Assembly (NCBI GenBank): GCA_015345905.1
Contig: JADDTR010000010.1
Location: 310,001-374,000, forward strand
Origin: Aotearoamyces nothofagi
Lineage: Eukaryota; Ascomycota; Leotiomycetes; Leotiales; Tympanidaceae
Reading direction: 5' to 3'
Length of the DNA stretch: 64,000 bases
In this document: positions 22,243-34,471 of the stretch, one piece after another
Layout: each line of letters starts with the position of its first letter
How positions within the stretch are numbered: the stretch's first letter is position 1
Made by a program: the position numbers and the translations under genes
Notes under the pieces: generated by a model
Database searches by the model: none
Told to the model about the DNA's origin: nothing
The model's input: the letters and a program-made list of their open reading frames with translations, nothing else

Positions 22243-23729
22243 TCATGATGCAAAGACCCGCACGTTCAAATCGACACTTCCAGTTGCAATGACACAGCGA
22301 ATACTAACCTTCCCAGCGATATCCTCTTTCTTGGTTATTCCATTGGCTGTGGCTCCATTCGTATCGCCGTTTGTAGCCGGAACATCCTTGGTTACGCCAG
22401 GGGCCCATCGTATGCAACTGACAAAATGACCGTGAGCATCATCTAATGTCTTCACAAGCTTCCCTTCTTGTGCAAGATCCCAACACCGTAATGTCTTGTC
22501 ATCCGAAACGCTGAGTAGGAACTTTCCACCAGGATGGAAGACAAGTCCTCTAACCCAATTGTCGTGACCTAACAGGGTCTTTATCAGAGTACCTCGAGAA
22601 TCCCAAATCCTTATACTCTTGTCCCTTGAGCCGGTTGCGACAAACTCCGCAGAGCTACTGGCGGGTGGTGGTTTCTTTAAGCCCGCCAAAGTAGCGAGAT
22701 GGCCGTAGCTGGCAGGTGGCGCGAATACACAGCACTCAATCACATGCTCGTGGCCAAGCAATGTCGCTTTCGCTTCTCCCGAAGAAGCATCCCAGATCCG
22801 TGCTGTCTGATCATTGCCAGCTGAAAGAAGAAATCGCCCATCAAAAGAAGGCGATACGTCGCGCACCCAATCTGCATGTCCTCGAATAGTCTTGACACAA
22901 TAGCCCGTGGATACGTCCCATATCCGCAGTGTCTTGTCCCGACTTGCCGAAACGAGGAGGTTTCCAGATGACGGCGACCCAGCTGCACCGCTAGGGATAA
23001 ACCTGACTGCCGATACAGAATGATCGTGACCAGGTAAGGTTCTAATGTTCTTATACTCGTCGCTCGGATCCCACAGCTTAATGGTTAAATCGCTCGAGCA
23101 TGATGCAAGCAAAGTTCCACCCCTAGGTCCACCGAAATCAACGTCTAGGACTGCCTTTGTGTGCCCCTTCACCGTTCTTTCTAGCTCTCCAAGCTCCCAG
23201 TCCCATATTTTGATGGTGTAGTCTTCAGAGCCGGAGGCTAATGACGAAAATATCGGATGAAATGCGACACATGTGATGGGATCTCTGTGGGATTGCAGCG
23301 TATGTCGTGCAGGTGATCTTGGGAGCCACGTGGTGGGGTCTTGATTTCGCCTCGATAGAGAGGTGGGGGTAGCTGAGTCCAGTTCACTCTGAAGACTGGC
23401 ATTTCGGGATTCCAATTCGAATATCTCAAGTCGGGGTTAATACAGCGTCAAAGAGAGGGCTCCTGAAGATTCACCTTCTTTTGTAGTCTGACGACGCTTG
23501 TCCATTTCTTCTCCAAAAGCCCCTCATATTTCTTACTTGTGGCAGCATCGAAGCCGTCGCCTATGTTCAGCTCCTCTCGCAACGCCGCGGCACTTTTCGG
23601 TAGGTTTGTAGAGGAGAGGTATGCTATGATGGACTTATGCCTGAGCTCCTGGTCAGCCCAGCCCGGCGTTTGGTCATTGGGGGCATCTTACAACTCCTCG
23701 GCCTGCCGCGACGTCAGAATCTGGCTCAT
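22243..23729 (-). CDS. PAC1: Nuclear distribution protein PAC1/LIS1 (dynein regulator)
   Basis: Three exons on the minus strand: 23692-23729, 23475-23640, 22243-23424, giving 461 aa. Introns of 51 and 50 nt begin GTAAGA and GTGAAT. Joined, the N-terminus reads [20 protein letters not shown], a LisH dimerisation motif, followed by a coiled coil ([16 protein letters not shown]) and seven WD40 repeats ([64 protein letters not shown] and others), ending NVRVFAS. LIS1 binds cytoplasmic dynein and NudE and is needed for nuclear migration and spindle positioning along microtubules. Length and order are normal. An in-frame TTG at 23413-23415 is not a start. The divergent neighbour encodes another microtubule regulator (Stu2-like). 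Confidence 0.95.
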
Positions 23730-24508
23730 TGCGCTGATAGTAACCGATGCATAAGGCTTGCAACACAGAAATCGTATTTAAGAATGCTTCAAGGCAGGCC
23801 GCCTATCCGCTGAGATTTATAGCTCACAAGCTCGAAGAGGGGAGCTGTGGACAGGTGCTTCTGGCTTTGTTGTAATAGGTTTCGACGTAGTGAAACAGCG
23901 CAAGCGTATTGTTGTATATGCCCGAGCAGAACTCAAGCGGGAGATAGAGGATATTTGACGCTCGGGAAGTAATTGTCAGTGTCTTTGGGTTATTGTGCTT
24001 TGCGATGACGATTTCCCTACCATGCCGCCTCCTATTGACACTTAAACTTTTGACATGCGCGGAAAGTCGTCCGTCACCCTAGGCGACCTGGTGCCAGCAA
24101 TCGCGCAGCGACAACACAAACGGTCACTTCAACTTTCATATTGACTGGTAACGATACCCAGATTCAACGACTTTTAGAAAACGTCCCGGATCTTACTACC
24201 GCAGTAAACATTACAGCTCGACGCGTTTATTAATCTCAAGTGACTGCCTGGCTGATTACCTGGAACCCCACCTCGCAGCCTCTGCAACGAGACAACACAG
24301 CCTTTGCGCCCACTTTCAGAAGTATGTCTCTCTGCATTGTTTCAACAATTTATCTGGTGCATAGTTGCCATGTTATGGATCTGTTGATCTCAGCATGTGC
24401 TAAATAGTAGCCATGGTCTCGCCTGTCACCATCTTGCTGCATTCGCTGACTTGACGCATTTTAGATAAAGACTACAAGAAGCGGTTCTCAAGACGTCGAA
24501 GAGTCATA
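23730..24508. other. Divergent promoter stretch between PAC1 and the Stu2-like gene
   Basis: 779 bp between two genes transcribed apart. A likely 5' UTR intron of the Stu2-like gene lies at 24322-24464: donor GTATGT, branch GCTGAC about 17 nt before an acceptor TTTTAG. Nothing else distinctive is seen. Confidence 0.55.
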
Positions 24509-27394
24509 ATGGCAGAAGCTGAAGAGGATTTCAGTTCCCTGCCGCTTCCAGACCGCTTTCAACATAAGGTCTGATCGAATTTCAATCCGTCGTGTAACAA
24601 CAGGAATACGGATCGCTAATATTCCTAATAGATTTGGAAGGTACGAAAGGCTGCATATGAAGACGCTGCAAAGCAATTCGAAGTCACGCCGGATGAACAT
24701 GATCCTGCATTCCGGCCATTTGTTCAGGATCCCGGACTTTGGAAAGGAGCTGTGGCGGATTCGAATGTTGCAGCACAACAGGATGGTATCGCCGCATTAT
24801 GCGCGTTTCTCAAGTTCGGAGGTCGTGATGGCTGCACAAGGTATGAAAACTCCATCTAGTCCCGCTCGGGTTCATGGTCTAATGTTCATCTATAGAACAC
24901 GAAGTCATACTATCCCTTCTTTAGCGGAAAAGGGACTCTCGTCTACGAGAGCAGCGACAAAGACATCTTCTCTCGAGGCCATCTTATTATACGTTGAACT
25001 TGACACTCCTGGCCCAGTCATCGAAGAACTCCTCCCAGTCGTTTCTAATAAACAGCCGAAAGTTGTAGCTGCAGTACTAGCTGCCTTGACGGCCATTTTC
25101 CACAACTATGGCTGTAAAACAGTAGATCCGAAGCCGGTCCTTAAAATTCTACCCAAGGTTTTTGGTCATGCAGACAAGAATGTTCGTGCAGAAGCCACGA
25201 ATCTAGCAATTGAGTTTTATAGATGGCTTAGGGAAGCTATGAAGCCAATGTTTTGGAATGATTTGAAACCGACACAACAAGCCGAAATGGAGGCACAATT
25301 CGAGAAGCTTAAGTCGGAGCCAGCACCCAAGCAAGAAAGATTTCTTCGATCACAGCAAGCCGCGATGTCCAGGGCCCCGGCGCCGGGGGGTAGCGGCACA
25401 GAGGAAGAGGAGGAGGAACAAGGACCTGAGGATGTCGAGGTGGATGCGTTCGACTTGGCAGAACCACAGGATTGTTTATCAAAGGTAGCGCCCGATTTCC
25501 ACGAGATGCTTGCATCAGCCAAGTGGAAAGAGCGCAAAGAGGCCTTAGATGCTCTTTTTGGCGTCCTCAATGTACCAAGAATTAAGGATGGAGACTATGG
25601 TGAGATAGTCAGAGGGCTCGCAAAGTCTATGAAAGACGCCAACATTGCAGTTGTGACGACCGCTGCTCAATGCATAGAGGTATTGGCTAAGGGGCTCCGC
25701 AAAGCGTTTGGAAAGTACCGTTCTACAGTTCTCGGGCCTATCATGGAGAGATTGAAAGAAAAGAAGGCATCCGTTTCCGATGCACTCGGTGCGGCACTAG
25801 ATCAGGTTTTTTCCGCAACATGCCTCACGGACTGTCTAGAAGAGATCTTAGAATTCTTGAAGCATAAGAATCCTCAGGTCAAAGAAGGGACATTGAAGTT
25901 TTTGATAAGGTGCTTGAAAGCAACTCGCGAAGCACCAACAAAGCCAGAAGTTGCATCAATCGCAGAAGCAGGAAAGAAATTGTTGTCTGAATCCAGCGAA
26001 ATCCTTAGATCGGGTGGTGCTGAGGTTCTTGGAACTCTCATGAAAATCATGGGTGAGCGAGCAATGGGACCTCATCTAGACGGACTCGACGAGATTCGGA
26101 AGACTAGGATCAAAGAGTATTTTGACACAGCGGAAGTCAAAGCAAAGGATAAGCCCAAGCCAGCCCCGGTTGCTGCCGCACCACGAGCCGCAGCTGCACC
26201 TACTACTCGCAAAGTTGCTACGAAAAAGCCTGCAATAAAGAGACCTACACCAGCCCCAAGTATTTATGCTCAGCAAGCACCACTAGAGCCTCAACCAACT
26301 ACACGGTCTATTCCAGGTTCAAGGCTAGGAGTGCCAAAAGCTTCGGGTCTTGCTACACCAGGAGGTGGTTTTAAAGCACCCCTGAAAAGAACACTTGCGG
26401 GCCCAGGAGGCACTGCTCCGCCCAATTTGGCGTCTCCTCGGCGACCAACAGCCCAGGCTCCACCGCCTGAAGAAGATGCACCACCTGCACCACGCCTTGG
26501 ACTCAGTGGTCGCGGTCTTGCTGGCCGTCCCTTGGGGAAGCCTGTGCTCAGCAGAGAAGTCGCATCACCTGAGCCTGCGTTATCCGGTCTTTCGGCTCTT
26601 GAGAAAGCTGAACTTGAGGAATTACGGCTAGACAAAGACCGCCTTCTACGTCAATGCGACGACTTGAGGCAAGAGAGATCAAGACTTAATTCCGAGGTGC
26701 AAGAGCTGAAGAACCAAAACGCACAATTAATTGAGGACCATACAAGAGATATCCTCTCAATCAAGGCGAAGGAGACACAGCTTGTTAGAGCCCGGTCTGA
26801 CGCCGAAGCTTCCGACTCAATGTGTGCTCAGTTAAGACGTGAAATGGAGCGCCTTAAGCGTGCACTTACTTCGGCCGAAAAGACGAATGCCGCAACTAGT
26901 CCGTCGCGGGATAGAGAATTTAGCGGTAGCAGCGAAGACACCCTTATTTACCGTGATACAAGCATGTATGGAGGCCAGCAAGAAGGACGGAGGACACCAG
27001 GCATTGGCGGGTATGGGCAACAAGGGACTCGAATGGCTTACCAGAGTCGCATGAGCGAGGAAAAGGAGAACGGTCTCGACAACGCGGCTATTTCGAGAAG
27101 CAAGCTCCGGAGTCCTGATTTATTAGGCAATGGGAGAGATTCTTCTGCAAGTGGGAGCGCAGGCAGGGGAAGTCCAGCTAGAGAACCCTACAGATCTGAG
27201 AGGAGGGATATTGGTGGAGGTAGCGCTACTGATAGTGGTCAGGGTGTTGAGAGCTGGAAACGCGCCGCTGAGGTAACGAGTGCATTAAAGGCGAAAATTG
27301 AGCAGATGAAGGTAGGTTTTCAGGTCCCCGTCACCGTCGGTTCGCCGCTAACATATCTTCTTTCTAGGCACGACAGGGCATTTCGAGACCGTAA
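24509..27394 (+). CDS. Stu2/Alp14/XMAP215-family TOG-domain microtubule polymerase
   Basis: Exons 24509-24568, 24632-24840, 24896-27311 and 27368-27394 give 903 aa. The start reads MAEAEEDFSSLPLPDRFQHK, spliced to IWKVRKAAYEDAAKQF, the usual opening of the first TOG domain. TOG1 covers about 1-230; an acidic linker (EEEEEEQGPEDVEVD) precedes TOG2 (about 285-520); a Pro/Ala/Lys-rich basic stretch (about 520-650) follows, then a coiled coil (LEKAELEELRLDKDRLLRQ onward) and a Ser-rich tail. The last intron (branch CTAAC, acceptor TTTCTAG) replaces a read-through end with KARQGISRP. Two TOG domains plus a dimerising coiled coil is the fungal architecture. The family adds tubulin at microtubule plus ends and works at kinetochores and spindle poles. 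Reading exon 2 in the downstream frame gives a false start at 24657. Confidence 0.93.
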
Positions 27395-27853
27395 GAAGCA
27401 CGTTTAGCTGCGGTTGTGTTGGTAATTCCCAGGGTGGTAACAGCATTGCATCGGCGAACTGGTTGGGACCATAATATGGGGTTTGGGAGTGTCTTGACTA
27501 TATCTGCGTAGAAAGGGTTGGGTTGAGAACCAAGTATCTGTCGATGCCATGGTTATGAGCATTTTTGGAGCGGGTGCATGAAGCTGATACCAGACGTCTT
27601 ATTCTACTTAATTGAAAATAAATAGTAAGCTCGGTCTTATAAAACCGGAAGAAACATGATGAGCAGGATAAATTCTGTGAATGTCTTTAATAACTCAATA
27701 TGGATTTAAAAGAAAATCCTTAAAAGTTTGTAAGGAGCTATAGAATACATCCCGGTATAGCTCTAAGGGCATTAATAATTCTCGAACTTTCGATAGAAAA
27801 TCTTGGGGCAATTTCCCTTTCATGTAGAGTATCTGTACCCACCTATCTACTTA
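27395..27853. other. Intergenic, 3' flank of the Stu2-like gene
   Basis: AT-rich unique sequence with no open frame or RNA gene visible. It ends at the TA target site of the transposon relic. Confidence 0.55.
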
Positions 27854-28622
27854 CAGTAGGATGACAGAAGTAACTAATTTAACACGAGCTATATTTTCTA
27901 GAGGCAAGGCTGCTGATCTATATATATTTCATGTTTCCTCTACTTACAGACAGACAGATAGACAGACAGACAACGACGACTTCTACAAAATATTCAGCTA
28001 CAAGCTTGTACTAGTAGTATACAACAAATGTTTTAGGCTATATTCTCTTGGAATACTTATATAGATCTAGTAATTATAGAAGGAGATTTAATAGCTGAAA
28101 GAGATAAAGTTACTTCTAAAGTTTACTTAGATGTTCTTAAAGAATATCTGGTAACAATTCTTAATATCACTTGGATTATCCAAGTGATATTTTTATATAA
28201 GATAGAGCTGGTATTTATAGAGCAAGAATTATCAGAGATTCAGAGTATAGTTTGAAGAAATAGAAATTGATTTAATAGATTGGCCTCCTTATAGTTCAGA
28301 TCTTAATCCAATTGAGAATCTTTGGACACTTTTAAAAGGATGCTATCTGTAAGGAGTATCCAGAGCTGGAATTTTGTTGACAAAATGATGATAATTTGGA
28401 TCTATTAATTAGAGCAGCACAATAGGTTTGGTCAAAATTGAAGAATGAGCTTCTTGTTAACCTCAGTAATTCAATGTCACATAGAGTAGATACAGTTATT
28501 GAGGCAGAGGGGTGGTATACAAAATATTAATTACATCTACAGTGTCTACAGTGTATATTCATTGACGGCGAGGCTGAGAAAATGTGGCCCGTGCAAAACC
28601 GGTTACTTCTGTCATCCCACTG
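27854..28622 (+). mobile_element. Tc1/mariner-family DNA transposon relic with 21-bp inverted repeats
   Basis: The left end (27854-27874) and the reverse complement of the right end (28602-28622) match at 20 of 21 bases, consensus CAGTRGGATGACAGAAGTAA(C), and both are bordered by TA, the Tc1/mariner target duplication. Decayed transposase is readable between them on the plus strand: EGDLIAERDKVTSKVYLDVL (about 28079-28140), then a DIFI...DRAGIYRARIIRD segment around the second catalytic Asp, and DWPPYSSDLNPIENLWTLLK (28278-28337), which contains the third catalytic acidic residue in the PIEN motif. At 769 bp the element is much shorter than a complete copy; the 5' third of the transposase is missing. 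The frame is broken by stops and frame changes, so it cannot encode a working enzyme. The single TIR mismatch is A for G, as RIP or deamination would give. Confidence 0.88.
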
Positions 28623-28919
28623 TATGGAATGGAAGCTTAAAATCATCTACTACTACTGTATGGAACTCGTGGCAGATGCGTCGGGCGTTCCCGCTTTAAA
28701 CCCGGGGCAACATTCCAACAACCTCTAAACTCTATCAGGTATAATTTCGTTGGCCATGCCGCCAAACCGTTGAAATATATCTAGATGCAAGAGCAATAAT
28801 GCAAACTTAATTCGTTTGCATTCTATGATTTTCACAAAATTAACCCGTCGATTTATGGTGGAGAACATAATCGGCCTGCGTAGTGCCATCGCCATATCAA
28901 GAGTAGCGGGGAAGAGGAT

Positions 28920-29148
28920 ATGGCCGCAAACATCGATAATGGGATTCTGAAGGTCCAGAACAGCTTCGATATGGTAAGTATGACTTCCATTTCACCTTCC
29001 ATGAAAGCCTTCGCGTATCTTAGATCGCAAGTTTACGCCCCGGGGGATTTTCTGTTCGTAGATTGGAACCCTGGTGGTTGTGCTGTATAAGTTGAGCACC
29101 CTCGGTGCAGAATTCGACTTGCCCATCTGTCTATATCCATCGACGTAA
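28920..29148 (+). CDS. Possible two-exon mini-gene or upstream exon (46 aa)
   Basis: ATG at 28920 opens MAANIDNGILKVQNSFDM, which runs into a strong donor GTAAGT (28974). Splicing to the acceptor TTCGTAG at 29061 continues IGTLVVVLYKLSTLGAEF and stops at TAA 29146-29148. It could be a short independent gene, an upstream ORF of the rhodopsin-domain gene that begins at 29208, or chance. I know of no family. Confidence 0.25.
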
Positions 29149-29207
29149 AATTATATTGGTACTCCGGTCGGCACCAGTCGATGGGAGGACACCGATTACA
29201 ACCCTGA

Positions 29208-30617
29208 ATGTCAGCTTATTCGTATGCTCAAGTTATTGCTACAGGTGCCGTTCTTCTACCTCTGGCTTGGATTACCGTTCTTCTAAGATGTTGGGTCAAG
29301 CAAAAGATCCTGAACAATTTCACTCCCGATGATTGGCTTATGGTAGTCTCGCTGCTACTGTTCACTACCCTGGGGGCTTTGATGGTTGTAAATGCGAAGA
29401 ATGGATTTGGTCAACACTTAAGGAACTTGAGTCCTGAACAAGTCTCCATGATCCTCAAAGTACGGCCCCTTGAAATATGTGCAAGGCGAATAGCAAGAAG
29501 GCTGACACTGTCAAGATATGGTTTATAGAAGAGGTGATATATATAATCACAACTATGACGGTCAAGCTCAGCATCTCGATCTTTCTCCTCCGTTTGGCTC
29601 AAGAGCGTTGTCATCGAATCATCATCTGGGTAACGTCAATACTCTACACAGTCTCTGGTATCATATTCATATTTGTTATTGTTTTTCAGTGCCTGCCTGT
29701 GAAGTTTTACTGGGACAAGTCGTCCAAAGGGGCTTGTAAAAGTATGCAAACTTTCGCTGCCCTTGCCTATACAAATGGAGCCATAAGTGCTGTAACGGAT
29801 TGTATTTATGCAATTTTACCAATATGTATAATCTGGCATATGCAAATGGAGGCTAGGCTTAAGTGGTTCGTTGGCATTGTCCTTGGCCTGGGAATTCTGT
29901 GAGTGGCTTGGATAAATATATAAGGTGAGACAGATAAGCTGACCTGTATATAGAGCAAGTGTGGTTAATTTTGTTCGGTTCAAATATACATGGGCGCTGG
30001 CTACGCGAGATGACCTTACATGTAAGTTCTATTTTGCATCTTTGCATATATCAGGGGACAATCACTGTGAATTCTTTGCTTACAGATTATTCCGATCTAC
30101 AGACACCCTCGTTCCAATTGCAATTATATGCAAGCTTGAAGTTGGTCTCGGCATAATAGCTGCCTCTCTTGCCACATTACGTCCTCTACTGCGCCAGATA
30201 ATGTCTAGCATCCCTTGCCGCTCTCTCCCCACATCCCCGCAAGTCGAGATCGCAACGAGCTGGCTATCAAAGGGAAAAGAGTATAGGATTTCATCGCAGC
30301 GGGTCGGCGATGTGGGGACTCCTTCAACTGCGACAGAGCTACCACTTGATGAAAGCTCCGTCGACATGAAAGAAGATGTAAGGGCCTGGGAGGAGATGCT
30401 TAGTGTAGCGAGGGCTAAGTCTCGTCCATCTGAGCCATCTGGATCCTTGGCGCCCGATATACCACCAATGAATAGGGGGTGGAGCTATCATGTTAGTGAG
30501 GAGGTAAACTTGCCGTTTTATGAAAGAGATCCTAATAGCGATTCTACGGAGGTGTTTTTTGTTTCAAGGTGGGCGCGGAGGCGCTCAGCGATCCAGGCTA
30601 ATGTGCCTCTATCTTGA
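29208..30617 (+). CDS. Fungal rhodopsin-domain (PTH11/SAT4-like) seven-helix membrane protein
   Basis: Exons 29208-29459, 29516-29898, 29954-30021 and 30103-30617 give 405 aa. Start MSAYSYAQVIATGAVLLPLA enters helix 1 directly. The joined sequence shows the family features: LLRCWVKQKILNNFTPDDWL after helix 1; LKIWFIEEVIYIITTMTVKL at the first splice; a long membrane stretch IIIWVTSILYTVSGIIFIFV; the CLPVKFYWDK segment (family CxPxxxxW); and VPIAIICKLEVGLGIIAASL with ATLRPLLR ending the helical core. The third intron uses the acceptor CTACAG at 30102, which restores DDLTYTLVPIAI. The C-terminal 150 residues are a hydrophilic cytoplasmic tail. These proteins are plasma-membrane, GPCR-like; Magnaporthe Pth11 senses surfaces, but most members have no known ligand. 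Confidence 0.88.
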
Positions 30618-30871
30618 TTGCGGATAGATGGATGTTGTGATGTTGTATTCTCCGGAATTAAGTGCCCGTGTGCGAAAATCAAAGGCAAAATATAACTAGT
30701 CTAGCGATAGCAATGGTCTATCAATAGAAAGATCTTCAGGCTTGTCGGTGGGTCCTCGGTGATGTTTTAAACAAAAAGGGGGGGATGAATACTCATAAAT
30801 TGCTACTCAAAACGGAACGCACAACATAATATAACGGGATTCAAGGGCTGACTTCGTATGATATTGGCTCG

Positions 30872-32167
30872 TTACCCAGCTGCTAAAGCTATGCCTTCCA
30901 CCCGCCTTCGAAGTTTCAGGCTCTCTTTTTCTTGCTCCACTCCGACCTCAATCTCTAGCTTCGGTCTATTCTTATTAAGACCTTCCAGGAGCATACAGGC
31001 CTTACAAATTACTTGACTTGACATGTATCCACATCTCTGGCAAGTTCCAAGTGTCTGTCTGGGTAGTTTCCTCACAGCGTCCTTCTTAAATACTCCTGGC
31101 CGCGCACTCACCGTGTGACCTTGTCTACCATGCCGCTTTCCATTGGCAGAAGGTATCGTAATCTCAACTTCTCGTCCATCTGCCACTTCATCATCTCTCA
31201 ATTTCTTCTCCATATCCACCATCTCACCGCCACTAGTCCTCCCACTGGTACTACCGCAGCCGCCAGTACCTTCTTCCTCGACATCAGCACTTGACAACGA
31301 GGATTTCTGGCCCTTGCAATGACTGCCTCCTGTAACTTCTTCTGGAACCAACTTCGCCATGTCCTCACCACTACGGACTACGTCAAGGATCGCACTGGGC
31401 CGGACACGCTCAAGGTTCTTGATCAGACTTCGCGCACTGCCCCTGAACGCTTCCGGGCTATATAAACACTCTGTGGTGAAGTAATCGAGCCTTTTGTGAT
31501 GCGCATATAGCACGATCTCCTTCTCATAAGCGTACTTGAGTGGCTTGCTCCTTCGTACTTCGCTATTTTCGTCGCCAGTCATTATGCTCGTGCTGCGGGC
31601 CAGACGCGGAAGATCTCCTCTTAGCAAATTCATAAGTATAGTTTCTGCAACATCATCGGCGTTATGACCTGTGACCACATGATTTATCCCAAGCATCTTT
31701 GCTCCACGGTCTAGAGCTTGTCGCCTGAAGACACCACAGTACGTGCAATTCCCCTTCTTGCCGATGGCCTCAACAACCTGGTCCATGGTCCAGCCATAAA
31801 GTTCATCATAACCCACAATCTTCAGCGGCATGTCATATTGTATTGCATTTCGCTTCACCGTCTCAAGTGAGTCGTCCCGGTAGCCTTTGATGCCTTCGTC
31901 TATAGACAAGAGAACCAGCTCAAGACCGTAGTTGTGTCTCTCATTCAGCGTCTTCAGAACGGATGCTAGGACAGTAGAGTCCTTTCCGCCAGACGCACCT
32001 ATTGCGATCCTATCTCCAGACGAGAATAGGGATGTAGTGATGATAGTATGGTGGATTTCGGCTTCGAAGATGGAGATGAAGCAGGCTTTGCATAGCTTTT
32101 GATGGTTTTTGGGGCGTATTATGAGTGCCCGTGCAGTCTTGCAGATGGCACACATTGTTGGCGCCAT
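30872..32167 (-). CDS. NCS6: Cytoplasmic tRNA 2-thiolation protein 1 (CTU1/NCS6)
   Basis: A single exon of 431 aa, starting at the ATG 32167 ([20 protein letters not shown]); the frame reaches 32173 only through a TTG. Features: N-terminal zinc-binding pairs (CAIC, CKAC at residues 6-9 and 26-29), the PP-loop ATP-binding motif SGGKDST at about 59-65, CTYC with the following [21 protein letters not shown], and a C-terminal CxxC...CxxC zinc module ([16 protein letters not shown]). NCS6 with NCS2 transfers sulfur to wobble U34 of tRNA Lys, Glu and Gln. An insert of about 80 residues (LVPEEVTGG... to KRHGRQ) before the last zinc module is low complexity. The divergent neighbour RPL8 shares a 259-bp upstream region. 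Confidence 0.95.
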   Translation of the reverse strand: MAPTMCAICKTARALIIRPKNHQKLCKACFISIFEAEIHHTIITTSLFSSGDRIAIGASGGKDSTVLASVLKTLNERHNYGLELVLLSIDEGIKGYRDDSLETVKRNAIQYDMPLKIVGYDELYGWTMDQVVEAIGKKGNCTYCGVFRRQALDRGAKMLGINHVVTGHNADDVAETILMNLLRGDLPRLARSTSIMTGDENSEVRRSKPLKYAYEKEIVLYAHHKRLDYFTTECLYSPEAFRGSARSLIKNLERVRPSAILDVVRSGEDMAKLVPEEVTGGSHCKGQKSSLSSADVEEEGTGGCGSTSGRTSGGEMVDMEKKLRDDEVADGREVEITIPSANGKRHGRQGHTVSARPGVFKKDAVRKLPRQTLGTCQRCGYMSSQVICKACMLLEGLNKNRPKLEIEVGVEQEKESLKLRRRVEGIALAAG

Positions 32168-32426
32168 CTTCAATATGCCACTCTTTTGAGGGGAATTCCT
32201 TCTATTTGCGTAGTTCTTACCTTATCAATCAAGTCATGTCGGGTGTCGAAAAAATATGTGTTTGCTTGATAAGCAAACTCCCCTTTCCACTTAGCTCCCG
32301 CCGACGCCAAGACTTCGAGCCCTCATGCCCACACGTTCTGCGCGAAACGAAAATCTTCCTCGGAATTCATCGCCAAATTAATTCAACGACACTCGCTGCC
32401 TCTTCAAATCAGCGAAATCGATCAAA

Positions 32427-33664
32427 ATGGTATGTTAAATATGACTGATAGTTCTATGATGCTATGATAATATGACTCGACTTGCCACCGCTTTCGTACC
32501 TCTACGAGAAATCGCACGTCGAAATGCGATACCACCAATTGTCTGCGGGCAATGGTGATGTTTTGGCTTGAGCTACACTCGCGCAGAAATGCCTCGTGTT
32601 TGTCTCTTTAGAGTTCAAAGAAGACTTGAATTGGTGAACAATCGCTGATGTCTTCTTTTCTCAATGATAGCCTCCAAAGGGATCCGGAAAGAAAGCTGCT
32701 CCCGCGCCATTCCCCCAGGGAAAGGCCGGTGCTGCATCAAAGAAGCAGGCTAAGGTATGTCGCCATGCTCTCAAAACCGTTACAGAAGCTATACTCACAT
32801 AAAAGCAGAACCCTCTTATTGAAAAGCGCACCCGTAACTATGGCATCGGACAGGACATCCAGCCAAGACGTAACCTCTCCCGCATGGTGAGATGGCCAGA
32901 GTATGTTCGTCTGCAACGCCAAAAGAAAATCCTTAATCTCCGCCTGAAAGTCCCACCTGCGATTGCCCAATTCCAGAACGTTCTTGACCGCAACACTGCC
33001 GGCCAGGCTTTCAAGCTCCTAAACAAGTACCGTCCCGAAAGCAAGACCGAGAAGAAGGAGCGTCTGTTGAAGGAAGCTACTGCTATCAAGGAGGGCAAGA
33101 AGAAGGAGGACGTCAGCAAGAAGCCATACGCTGTCAAGTACGGTCTCAACCACGTTGTTGGCCTGATTGAGAACAAGAAGGCTGCTTTGGTCCTCATCCC
33201 TAACGATGTTGACCCAATCGAACTTGTTATCTTCCTGCCAGCTCTTTGCCGAAAGATGGGTATCCCATACGCCATAGTCAAGGGCAAGGCGAGACTCGGC
33301 ACGGTTGTCCACAAGAAGGTAAGCACATCCTAACTGGTCGCGGCGAACCGGGAACTCTGTCAGATGGAGATGTTCACATTTCTAACAATGATATAGACTG
33401 CTGCTGTTCTTGCTCTTACTGAGGTCCGATCAGAGGACAAGTCCGAGCTGTCCAAGTTGGTCCAGGCCATCAAGGATGGATACGCCGACAAGTACGAGGA
33501 GGCCAAGCGTCACTGGGGTGGTGGCATTATGGGAGTATGTATATCCTTGGAGTTTCACTCCTCTCTTCTATCAAAAAAAAATTCTTCTAACAACCTTTTA
33601 GGCCAAGGCAAACGCACGAACTGCGAAGAAGCAAAAGGCCATTGACAGCGCTATCAAGATCTAA
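32427..33664 (+). CDS. RPL8: 60S ribosomal protein L8 (eL8)
   Basis: Five exons: 32427-32429, 32671-32754, 32809-33318, 33397-33534 and 33602-33664, giving 265 aa. The first coding exon is only the ATG, followed by a 241-nt intron (GTATGT...ATGATAG). The protein reads [19 protein letters not shown], then [20 protein letters not shown], the L7Ae-type RNA-binding core ([40 protein letters not shown]) and ends [11 protein letters not shown]. eL8 is a structural protein of the large subunit bound to 25S/5.8S rRNA. All exon phases close exactly and the length is normal. The three other introns are 54, 78 and 67 nt. Confidence 0.97.
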
Positions 33665-34471
33665 ATTTTATCCTTGAGTCGCTTCATGTCTTTTCTGGCG
33701 TTCGTTTTATGATGCATGGCACTGGCGGGTATGGTGGTAGACCCATTCCCTGGGATATTCTTCTGTAGCTAGACGGCTCTGTATCCCTGAATGATAGCTC
33801 GATGATACCTCCCATTTTCAATCTACCCTGCACTCATATATATTCGGCCAACTCTCTTTACTTTATCCATGTAATGTGCTTTGAACGCTACAGTTATTGA
33901 CAATTGCCGTGACATCCCTAGCGCCCAAATTTCCATAAGGTCGCAACTACGCCCAGTGGTGTAGAATTGGATCTTTGATGTTCTTTGATGTATTAATCAT
34001 TGCGCCTTTACTACTAGGGATTCGAGAGAAGGTGTGGATAATGTTGTTGATCGTTATTTATTTGCCAATATCACTCACTACCCTAGGTAATGCCTCAAAG
34101 TGATAGTAAACGCTAAAGCATTGATATGTTTTGTTTGACTCGTATACAGGTTGTAAATAGCTTTGGCTAAGAAACAATTTACAAGGGTAAGAATAATCGC
34201 CATATTTACGCGTATCAGTAATCGACGACAACCTATTGAATTTGATATTTAGGAGGTCTGGTACTCCAGGTGATAATCTAGTTTGAAGGTGATAAGTGCA
34301 GTGCAGGTGAAGGTGAAATAGGTAAATTCTCGGTTGGAGACCACGTGATTAGTTAACCCTAGCCGCTAACAATGCCAAGACCACACCAACCGCTAAGCGA
34401 ACTTTTTGAACTTCACGACTTTTGCGGCTGGCTTTTCGAAGAAGTACAACGACAACTTCGACAACACAATC
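33665..34471. other. Intergenic between RPL8 and RPS9
   Basis: 807 bp of AT-rich unique sequence. It holds the RPL8 3' UTR and the RPS9 promoter and leader. No tRNA, snoRNA or repeat is convincing. Confidence 0.55.

Noticed and set aside
24657-24896. ATG at 24657 as start of the Stu2-like protein
   Set aside because: Reads exon 2 out of frame; the spliced start at 24509 gives the normal family N-terminus.
32430-32670. snoRNA in RPL8 intron 1
   Set aside because: TGATG and CTGA words occur, but no consistent C/D box pair with a terminal stem could be found.
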